Source: Deltaproteobacteria bacterium (GTDB lineage: Bacteria; Desulfobacterota; Desulfobacteria; Desulfobacterales; Desulfatirhabdiaceae). From it: a DNA stretch of 6,987 nucleotides. Below, one piece after another: positions 1 through 5,672 of this stretch (position 1 is its first letter; each line of letters starts with the position of its first letter). Position numbers and translations under genes: made by a program. The notes under the pieces were generated by a model, which was not told where the DNA came from, did not search any database, and worked only from the letters and a program-made list of their open reading frames with translations. The stretch is from the NCBI GenBank assembly GCA_021778975.1, contig JAJYBO010000150.1:1-6987 (forward strand). Reading direction: 5' to 3'.

Positions 1-1
1 G

Positions 2-583
2 TTGACCAGAGGAGAAAAGCTTGTCATTCAGGACGAAATCGGCCCATGGGCCAAAGTATCCCATGAACTACAGGGGAAAAAGGGCGAAAAAGTCACTGGC
101 TGGATATCCAAACAGTATTTGAAACCCGTACTGTCGTCTGTGACAGCGCCTCCAGCGGCTTCCGCAGCGCCCGTTGCCTCTCCGGCGCCCCATCCAACCC
201 CACCTGTGCAACCATCAGCCCCGGCACAAACGGCTCAGGATATTTCTCTGGCGACCGCTGCGTCCAGCATTGCGGCTTCGACCGAACAGGCGGGTGAAAA
301 ACGACAACCTGTGGTTTCAGAACCACTGCCCGCGGTACACAAGTCACGCACTTCTCCATTTTCGATGGATAATATCACGGCATATTTCAAAAAGTCCGGA
401 CAGCCATCAACAGCCGGGCCCCTTACACAAGAATCCGGATACGAAAAGGTTTCCGTCTATGACGCCGTTGTAATGCTTACCCGTATGTTGTTCAAATTTT
501 CCTTGTTGTGTATCTCCTGCATGGCGCTGCTTTTTTCATATTCGGCAATACGCGTCGCCCGTTCGATACATTACCAAAGATAA
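2..583 (+). CDS. SH3b-domain protein with C-terminal membrane helix (5' end outside window)
   Basis: The frame is open to the left edge, so the N-terminus is missing and the first codon seen (TTG) is probably internal. Residues 4-42 of the visible 193 fit the second half of a bacterial SH3 domain: GEKLVI, then GPWAKV, then GWISKQYL, the usual closing strand pattern. In this family such domains usually bind peptidoglycan or other envelope partners. Residues about 44-80 are a Pro/Ala-rich flexible linker, followed by a polar low-complexity stretch. Residues about 163-183 are a hydrophobic helix ending in a basic tail (RVARSIHYQR), which suggests a C-terminal membrane anchor with the tail in the cytoplasm. 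It lies 87 bases upstream of a lytic transglycosylase on the same strand, so an envelope or cell-wall role for both is plausible but inferred. The exact family cannot be named without the missing N-terminus. Confidence 0.72.
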   Translation: MTRGEKLVIQDEIGPWAKVSHELQGKKGEKVTGWISKQYLKPVLSSVTAPPAASAAPVASPAPHPTPPVQPSAPAQTAQDISLATAASSIAASTEQAGEKRQPVVSEPLPAVHKSRTSPFSMDNITAYFKKSGQPSTAGPLTQESGYEKVSVYDAVVMLTRMLFKFSLLCISCMALLFSYSAIRVARSIHYQR

Positions 584-652
584 GAAATCAACGGAAACGC
601 AAGAATCCCCTTGCCGTCAAATTTTTGACCTGTCGCGAATTATGGCGATGAC

Positions 653-657
653 GGAGG
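653..657 (+). promoter_or_regulatory. Ribosome binding site of the lytic transglycosylase gene
   Basis: GGAGG lies 13 bases before the ATG at 671, a rather long spacing. The next in-frame ATG (683) would be 25 bases away, so 671 is preferred. An in-frame TGA at 659-661 rules out any start further upstream. Confidence 0.5.
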
Positions 658-670
658 TTGAAATAAAGCC

Positions 671-1501
671 ATGCAGACCAATATGAGCATTGAAGACTAT
701 ATCAACAACGCCACCGGAAGATTCAAGGTTTTCAAACAGGATATGAAGACCCAAAATGACACGCCGACAGAATCCGGAAGCAAGTTTAACGGCATTCTCT
801 CGACGTTCAAAAAGCCTGTCAGCGATACAGCGCCCAAAAAATTTCAGGGAATGACGCTCGATGACTACCGAAAGCATTCGATTACCACACCATACGATAT
901 GATGCCGATAACACCTTCTGGAGGAACGACAGCCGCGTCTCCAAAATCCTCGGAAGGCTCAGCCAGCCCTCCGGTGGCGCCGCCGGCGCAGAATTCCGGA
1001 ATGCAATCTTCAGCGCTTCCGGTCAGAAAAACCATGGCGGATATCAAAAATTCTCTTTATGGATACGCACCCGTCCAGGGAAAGTCCGCGATATCCCGAC
1101 CTGCATCCGGCAACTGCAGTGAAGCCATCGAGAACGCCATCCAGGAAGCCGCCTCCAGATATCAGGTTCCGCATCAACTGATCAAAGGCGTCATTCAGGC
1201 GGAATCCAACTATGACAGCCATGCCGTCTCTCCGGCCGGAGCGCAGGGACTGATGCAGTTGATGCCGGGAACCGCACGGGATATGGGTGTCACAAAGCCG
1301 TTCGACATTCGACAGAATATTGACGGCGGCGTGCGGTATTTGCGGAAAATGATGGATTTGTTCGGAGGAAACGTCAAAAAAGCTCTCGCCGCCTACAATG
1401 CAGGGCCGGAAAACGTCAAACGGTATAATGGCGATGTGCCTTTCAGTGAAACCCGGCAATATGTGAACCGGGTATTGGGTAACCTCGATTCCGAGGTATA
1501 G
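671..1501 (+). CDS. Lytic transglycosylase, SLT domain, without recognisable signal peptide
   Basis: This 276-residue protein should cleave the MurNAc-GlcNAc bond of peptidoglycan with formation of 1,6-anhydromuramic acid. Residues about 150-272 form an SLT (Slt70/MltE-like) domain. The catalytic glutamate is E178 in the QAES motif, followed by GLMQLMP at 193-199 and AYNAGP at 241-246, all family hallmarks. The first 150 residues are polar, Ser/Pro-rich and probably disordered, with no hydrophobic signal sequence or lipobox. An in-frame TGA 10 bases before the ATG excludes a longer N-terminus. Export is therefore unexplained. A dedicated apparatus is one option: FlgJ-type flagellar muramidases are known to leave without a Sec signal. 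A motif M-[ST]-[IL]-[ED]-D-Y occurs at 5-10 and again at 61-66. The gene may be co-transcribed with the SH3b gene upstream. It converges with the PilZ gene, leaving 33 bases between stops and no clear terminator. Confidence 0.9.
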   Translation: MQTNMSIEDYINNATGRFKVFKQDMKTQNDTPTESGSKFNGILSTFKKPVSDTAPKKFQGMTLDDYRKHSITTPYDMMPITPSGGTTAASPKSSEGSASPPVAPPAQNSGMQSSALPVRKTMADIKNSLYGYAPVQGKSAISRPASGNCSEAIENAIQEAASRYQVPHQLIKGVIQAESNYDSHAVSPAGAQGLMQLMPGTARDMGVTKPFDIRQNIDGGVRYLRKMMDLFGGNVKKALAAYNAGPENVKRYNGDVPFSETRQYVNRVLGNLDSEV

Positions 1502-1534
1502 GCGCAAAACTAAATTCGACTTTGTATGAGAGCA

Positions 1535-2266
1535 TCAAATCTGAAGCCGCTTTTTGAGATATTCACGCTGCATGATATAAATCATTTCCGTCAGTATCTT
1601 TTCCTCAGATTTCTCGATCTGGGTAAATTGAAGCGCGCAGAGCATTTCGGGCGTATCCGGTTTTTCGTCAATACGAACGACAGCGGCCCTGCCGATTTTT
1701 ACCCGCTGTGGCGCGGAAAACTTGGGACGGAAGACCAGTTCGATGTCTGTCAGAAAGTCTCCAACAGAAATGGCGGTCTCCGACTCGTCCGTGTAAGAAT
1801 AACGGATCAGCGCGCATAACGATCCCCCCAGGCTTAGATTAACAACCTGATTGTCAATCTTGACGCCATTCCGATGAAAACTCATAGATGTTCCCGACGG
1901 TACATCCACCCTGAAATTCCGCCGAAGCTGTTTTCGGGCGATGCCTTCGGGAAATGCAACCCATATTTCCTTGGGGTCAACTCGTAAAATCCGGGTGTGA
2001 AAGAAATACGGCAGTCTGTCCACTCCGACGAATTCAAAATCAACCCGCTTTCCGTTTGCGGGATCAACGTCATCGGAAAAGCCTTCCGGACGGTCAATGA
2101 TGAAGAATTGTCTGTTCCCTTTCGACCGAATGTCATAAATCATGGTCAACTGTTCGATACCGTTTTCCGACAGTTTTATCCGGACAAACGACTTCCCGTT
2201 TTTAAGCTGTTCTATGATGGAACGAATCTGACCGCCGGTAATGTGATCCTGGTTTTTCATAAACAT
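1535..2266 (-). CDS. PilZ-domain c-di-GMP-binding protein, YcgR-like
   Basis: This 243-residue soluble protein has the two-part architecture of YcgR-like c-di-GMP effectors. Residues about 20-110 resemble the N-terminal YcgR/PilZN-type beta barrel (GKRVDFEFVG, then TRILRVDPKEIWVAFPEGI). Residues about 113-240 are a PilZ domain. The c-di-GMP ligands are visible: R115 and R119 in RRNFR (RxxxR), and N143, S145 and G148 in NLSLGG, matching [DN]xSxxG. Binding competence is therefore likely. In characterised relatives such proteins slow flagellar rotation or act on other surface functions; the partner here is unknown. It is the last gene of the minus-strand operon, 50 bases after the response regulator stop. 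The start at 2266 has no convincing Shine-Dalgarno sequence. An ATG two codons on (2260) with CGGGA five bases before it is an equally good start. Confidence 0.88.
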   Translation of the reverse strand: MFMKNQDHITGGQIRSIIEQLKNGKSFVRIKLSENGIEQLTMIYDIRSKGNRQFFIIDRPEGFSDDVDPANGKRVDFEFVGVDRLPYFFHTRILRVDPKEIWVAFPEGIARKQLRRNFRVDVPSGTSMSFHRNGVKIDNQVVNLSLGGSLCALIRYSYTDESETAISVGDFLTDIELVFRPKFSAPQRVKIGRAAVVRIDEKPDTPEMLCALQFTQIEKSEEKILTEMIYIMQREYLKKRLQI

Positions 2267-2272
2267 CCCGTT

Positions 2273-2284
2273 ACGCTATAGCGT
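2273..2284. repeat. Perfect 12-bp palindrome between the regulator and PilZ genes
   Basis: ACGCTATAGCGT equals its own reverse complement. It sits 7 bases upstream of the annotated PilZ start, inside the 50-base gap. It could be an operator half-site pair, or in RNA a short ACGC/GCGT stem with a TATA loop close to the ribosome binding region. Function is unproven. Confidence 0.4.
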
Positions 2285-2316
2285 CGCAACGACTCCTGCT
2301 TTTCCTTTAAAATCAA

Positions 2317-3723
2317 CTACTTCAAAAATTTGTCAGAAATCTTGTACTTTTCGATTTTCCGATACACGGTGGCCGTATTGATACCCAGAATACGAGCCGC
2401 TTTGATCCGATTTCCACCGGTCTCTTGAAGTACACGAAGAATATGCTGCTTTTCCAGTTCGTCAAGCGTCAGCAGTCCCTGAACATCACCCGCCCCCCCG
2501 GAACCGGACGTATTCAGACCAGGAAGCGAGTCAGCCGTCAGGGTGCGGGATTTTTCCAGCAGCAACGCCGATGCCATCATGTTTTCGAGTTCCCGGATAT
2601 TTCCCGGAAATGGATAATTTAAAAGTTTCTGCTCCAAATCCGGAGCAATGGCTTCGATACGCTCCGGCATACTTTTACCATACATTTCCATAAAGTGTCT
2701 GGCAAGGGGAAGTATGTCTTTTTTTCGCTCTCGGAGCGGCGGTATTCTGATGGTGTACATGCTCAAGCGATAAAACAAATCCGCCCGAAAACGTTCCTGT
2801 TTGACCTCTTCCAGAATATCCCGGTTGGTCGCTGCCAGAATACGGACATCTATCTGCCGGCTGCTGGTGCTGCCCAGCCGGTAAAACTCCTTTTCTTGTA
2901 AAACCCGCAACAGTTTCCCCTGTAACGACATATCGAGTTCGGATATTTCATCCAGAAACAGGGTTCCGCCATGGGCTTCTTCAAAAAAACCTTTTTTATC
3001 GGCTACGGCATGGGTATAAGCGCCTTTGGCATGTCCAAAAAAATCGTCCTCGAAAAGCGTTTTGGTAAAAGCCGCCATATTGACGGCGATGAAAGGCGCC
3101 GATGCCCGACGGCTCATCTTGTGTATCATTCGGGCCATCAACTCTTTTCCGGTGCCGGATTCTCCGGTAACGATCACGCTGTAATCCGTAGGCGCGACCG
3201 CCTCGATCTGATGAAATACCAGGGACATGGATTCATCTTCCGCCACAATTCCCTGAAACGCTTCCGGATGGGTCAGATTCGAAAAAGAACGGTTGGAGGC
3301 AAACCGTTCGACATCTTGGCGAATATTATACCGTTCCAGTGACCGCTGAACGATGGTTACCAGGTTTTCACCGTCAATCGGTTTGACCAGATAATCGGAG
3401 GCTCCCAACTTGATAGCCTGAATCGCCGTAGATACTTCATCGGTGGCGGTAACGATCAGACACACCGTATTCGGAAACTCCGCCCTGATTTTCTCTAAAA
3501 GCTCCATACCATTGATATGGGGCATCACCAGATCCAGGATGACGATCCGATAGGGATTCTGACGAAACATATCCATTACCAAGCGGCTGTCCGAAACGAC
3601 ATCCGGTTCCGGCAAGTCGGCGCTGAGCAATGTGGCCTTGATGCTCAACAGCAACCCCGCGTCATCGTCAACAATCAGAATGGGGGAGGCATCCGATACA
3701 GGTTTCATGTTTCTCGATTCCAT
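2317..3723 (-). CDS. Sigma-54-dependent response regulator, NtrC family (REC-AAA+-Fis)
   Basis: This 468-residue protein is a typical enhancer-binding response regulator. REC occupies about 14-130, with acidic pocket D19-D21, phospho-acceptor D64, and K114 in the VKP motif. The AAA+ domain spans about 158-390: Walker A GESGTGKE at 187-194, Walker B LFLDE with D258 and E259, ATN at 298-300, and candidate arginine fingers R313 and R319. The sigma-54 contact loop, normally GAFTGA, reads GAYTHA at 234-239. A Fis-type helix-turn-helix lies at about 420-465 (NRIKAARILG, then TATVYRKIEKY). When phosphorylated it should form a ring and use ATP to open sigma-54 promoters; targets are not visible here. 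It starts 3 bases after the kinase stop, so it is probably translationally coupled and the cognate partner. The ATG at 3723 has no Shine-Dalgarno sequence. An ATG at 3708 preceded by GGAATCGAG is a possible alternative start. Confidence 0.94.
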   Translation of the reverse strand: MESRNMKPVSDASPILIVDDDAGLLLSIKATLLSADLPEPDVVSDSRLVMDMFRQNPYRIVILDLVMPHINGMELLEKIRAEFPNTVCLIVTATDEVSTAIQAIKLGASDYLVKPIDGENLVTIVQRSLERYNIRQDVERFASNRSFSNLTHPEAFQGIVAEDESMSLVFHQIEAVAPTDYSVIVTGESGTGKELMARMIHKMSRRASAPFIAVNMAAFTKTLFEDDFFGHAKGAYTHAVADKKGFFEEAHGGTLFLDEISELDMSLQGKLLRVLQEKEFYRLGSTSSRQIDVRILAATNRDILEEVKQERFRADLFYRLSMYTIRIPPLRERKKDILPLARHFMEMYGKSMPERIEAIAPDLEQKLLNYPFPGNIRELENMMASALLLEKSRTLTADSLPGLNTSGSGGAGDVQGLLTLDELEKQHILRVLQETGGNRIKAARILGINTATVYRKIEKYKISDKFLK

Positions 3724-3726
3724 TAT

Positions 3727-5364
3727 TCAGGACAATAAGATATTGTCAACCCGTTTCACAAAATCTTCCAGATCGAAGGGTTTGTACAGAATATCAATGA
3801 ATCCGAACTGCGAAATATCCGCAACCAGAGGATGCCCCTCGTGACCGGTGATAATCATGACGTTCATATCGGATAACACCGGATCGTTTTTCAGCACCCG
3901 GCATACTTCGATGCCATTCATTTCCGGCATGAACAAATCCATAACCAGCAGATCGGGACGGTTGGCGCCCAGTCGGATACATGCCTCAATGCCATTGGAG
4001 GCCTCCTCGACAATATAGGGCCGGTGCTGCACCAGCACATCTCGCAGCAATTCCCGAATCAGTGGATCATCGTCCACCACCATGATACGAAAGGGTTTTC
4101 GTTTTACCACCGATGGCAACAGAATCTGAAATATCGTTCCTTTCCCCACTTTGCTTTTGAAGGTGATGGTTCCTTGATGCGCCTTGACCAAGTTGTAAGA
4201 CACGGAAAGCCCCAGCCCGGTGCCGCCTTTATCCTGTTTATCGGTGACAAACGGATCGAACAGCTTGTCCGCAATGGCGCTGTTGACGCCTTTACCGTTG
4301 TCCTCCACCAGGATGTCAACAAAACCGTCCTGCTCTCTAAACCGGGTCATAATTCGGATTTTGCCGTGATCATGGTCAATGGACTGCGCGGCATTGATGA
4401 TCAGGTTCAAAATAACCTGTTCGATATTCTGGAGATTTCCCGGAATGACCGGAATATCGGCTTTCAGCTCCAGTTCAATTTCGACGTTCAGTTTTTTCAA
4501 TGTGGGTTGAGACAATCGAACGGCGTTTTCCACTGCCTGATTGATCTGAAATGGCGCTTTATCCGTACGGGCGGAAAACCTGGAGAAGCTCTTCAGGCCG
4601 GTAACGATTGCCGCCACTCGTTTACTGGCCATATCCATATCGGAAATAAGTTGTAGCAGGTTTTTTTCCAGAAAATCACTGGTCAGTCCTCCGTATTTTT
4701 TTCGAGGTTCCTGGGCGGATCGTTCCCTGATCAGTGACAGCACATCTGTCCAGATTTTTTCCAGAAGCGGAATATTGTACATGATCAGGTTGATCGGGTT
4801 GTTGATTTCATGCGCCACACCGGCCACCAGAGATCCCAGTACATCCATTTTCTGAGCCTGATACAACTGATTCAGTAACTGGCTGCGATCCGTATGATCC
4901 AGCAGGCTTTCGACCGCGCCGACAACCTCGCCTCCGGCATCCCGGATGAGCGCCGCCACAAAAATAATACTGCGTTTTTCTCCTTGAATAACAATCTCGT
5001 CGGAGGCTTCATAGGCTTCGGGAATGACCGTACTGTGACACAGGTTCTTGGCGTCATACCATTTGTGAATGGCCTCTTCATCCATGTTCAAAACCAGATC
5101 CGCCAGAAGCGGTCGGTGCGGCCCGCCATAGAACATCCGCGAATCGAGACGATGAAACAACACCTTTTCTCGTGGGGTGCGGGTCAGTATTTCACATTCC
5201 TTGTTCCACAACACCACCTGATGCTGTGCATTGATGGCGAAGGTGGGCATGGGTGTTCCGTCCAGAAGGGATACACACCACTGGCACGCGGCATTGTAAC
5301 CGTTACTTTGGGTGCAGACACTGCTGCACGGTGTATTGCGACATGTTTCTTGAGTGCGGGACAT
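3727..5364 (-). CDS. Cytoplasmic hybrid sensor histidine kinase (Cys-rich N-terminus, PAS, HisKA, HATPase, REC)
   Basis: Translated from the ATG at 5364 this is 545 residues with no membrane segment, so it should sense an internal signal. Five cysteines (C8, C13, C17, C27, C30) precede a PAS domain at about 33-160 (TFAINAQHQVVLWNKECE opens it). HisKA follows with phospho-acceptor H185 in AHEINNP and a long charged loop before the second helix. The ATPase domain shows N324 (NLIINAA), DNGKG at 355-359, FDPF at 369-372 and GGTGLGLS at 380-387. A C-terminal REC spans about 425-545, with acidic pocket D431-D433, acceptor D476, T506 and K528. No HPt domain is fused. The gene leads an operon with an NtrC-type regulator and a PilZ protein. 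A TTG at 5373 would add three residues, but AAGGA lies only one base from it and ten from the ATG, so the ATG is preferred. Confidence 0.93.
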   Translation of the reverse strand: MSRTQETCRNTPCSSVCTQSNGYNAACQWCVSLLDGTPMPTFAINAQHQVVLWNKECEILTRTPREKVLFHRLDSRMFYGGPHRPLLADLVLNMDEEAIHKWYDAKNLCHSTVIPEAYEASDEIVIQGEKRSIIFVAALIRDAGGEVVGAVESLLDHTDRSQLLNQLYQAQKMDVLGSLVAGVAHEINNPINLIMYNIPLLEKIWTDVLSLIRERSAQEPRKKYGGLTSDFLEKNLLQLISDMDMASKRVAAIVTGLKSFSRFSARTDKAPFQINQAVENAVRLSQPTLKKLNVEIELELKADIPVIPGNLQNIEQVILNLIINAAQSIDHDHGKIRIMTRFREQDGFVDILVEDNGKGVNSAIADKLFDPFVTDKQDKGGTGLGLSVSYNLVKAHQGTITFKSKVGKGTIFQILLPSVVKRKPFRIMVVDDDPLIRELLRDVLVQHRPYIVEEASNGIEACIRLGANRPDLLVMDLFMPEMNGIEVCRVLKNDPVLSDMNVMIITGHEGHPLVADISQFGFIDILYKPFDLEDFVKRVDNILLS

Positions 5365-5374
5365 TGAATACAAT

Positions 5375-5379
5375 TCCTT
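5375..5379 (-). promoter_or_regulatory. Ribosome binding site deciding the kinase start
   Basis: On the minus strand this reads AAGGA, ten bases before the ATG at 5364. It is only one base from the in-frame TTG at 5373, which is therefore too close to be used efficiently. Confidence 0.5.
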
Positions 5380-5399
5380 CGTTCATGTGTTCTTGAAAG

Positions 5400-5426
5400 T
5401 GTATATCAGGCATTTTGTCAAATCAA
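5400..5426 (-). promoter_or_regulatory. Possible sigma-70-type promoter of the kinase operon
   Basis: On the minus strand an extended -10 (TGA-TATACA, hexamer at 5405-5400) is preceded by TTGATT at 5426-5421 with a short 15-base spacer. It lies 35-60 bases upstream of the kinase ATG, the right place for a promoter. The short spacer makes this a weak call. Confidence 0.25.
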
Positions 5427-5467
5427 CCCTATATGGCAGGTAAGTGTGAAATCTTCCGTAGAATCAT

Positions 5468-5494
5468 TCAAGTTTAAACGGAAACTGCCGATAA
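5468..5494 (+). promoter_or_regulatory. Sigma-28 (FliA) flagellar-class promoter
   Basis: TCAAGTTT (5468-5475), then 11 bases, then GCCGATAA (5487-5494). The known FliA consensus is TAAAGTTT-N11-GCCGATAA, so this matches 15 of 16 positions with exact spacing. It reads toward the chemotaxis receptor, with predicted transcription start near 5501 and a leader of about 170 bases. Chemoreceptor genes are classic members of the FliA regulon, which supports the call. The long leader is the only awkward point. Confidence 0.75.
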
Positions 5495-5559
5495 CTCGAA
5501 ACAGCCGGTTTATGTTCATGCAAAACGCTCCTGTATCGAAAATGCCGAACACATACCGG

Positions 5560-5589
5560 TTGAATTTTGTTTTGATCTTGTGTGATAAT
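5560..5589 (+). promoter_or_regulatory. Possible sigma-70-type promoter of the chemoreceptor
   Basis: TTGAAT (5560-5565), an 18-base spacer, and an extended -10 TGT-GATAAT (hexamer 5584-5589). Predicted start is near 5596, about 75 bases before the receptor ATG. It matches 4 of 6 and 5 of 6 positions of the housekeeping consensus. It may give basal expression alongside the sigma-28 site, but such matches are common in AT-rich DNA. Confidence 0.3.
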
Positions 5590-5660
5590 GTGTCGGTATG
5601 TTCTAAACTGTTGAAAGTGCTTGCTGTAACACACACCCATAACGACTCTATTTTACCCAA

Positions 5661-5666
5661 AGGAGG
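5661..5666 (+). promoter_or_regulatory. Strong Shine-Dalgarno of the chemoreceptor gene
   Basis: AGGAGG with a 6-base spacer to the ATG at 5673. This near-ideal site fixes the start codon of the receptor. Confidence 0.85.
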
Positions 5667-5672
5667 CGCTGC

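Larger units (their letters stand above)
5374..5672. other. Divergent intergenic region between kinase operon and chemoreceptor
   Basis: About 300 AT-richer bases separate the two divergent genes. The region holds a near-consensus sigma-28 promoter and a weaker sigma-70-like promoter facing the receptor, a weak extended -10 facing the kinase, and the receptor's strong Shine-Dalgarno sequence. A 54-codon open frame from ATG 5512 ends by overlapping the receptor start as ATGA. It has no good ribosome binding site and no recognisable homology, so it is not annotated as a gene. No convincing sigma-54 (-24/-12) site was found on either strand. Confidence 0.6.

Noticed and set aside
616..629. Inverted repeat GTCAAA-TT-TTTGAC as a terminator after the SH3b gene
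   Set aside because: The stem is short and AT-rich and no T-run follows it; it could equally be a chance sequence.
904..911. Second exact GCCGATAA (sigma-28 -10 box)
   Set aside because: It lies inside the transglycosylase coding region and the matching -35 position (885-892) shows no TAAA-like sequence.
1010..1507. 165-codon open frame on the minus strand
   Set aside because: Antisense to the SLT domain of the transglycosylase, with no recognisable motif of its own.
1502..1534. Bidirectional terminator between the convergent transglycosylase and PilZ genes
   Set aside because: The 33-base gap shows no stable GC-rich stem or T-run, so no terminator can be supported.
4024..4656. 210-codon open frame on the plus strand
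   Set aside because: Antisense to the kinase ATPase and receiver domains, whose motifs are complete.
5416..5421. Perfect TTGACA (-35 hexamer) on the minus strand upstream of the kinase
   Set aside because: The nearest good -10 (TATACA at 5405-5400) is only 10 bases away, too short for a functional pair, and no -10 is found at 16-18 bases.
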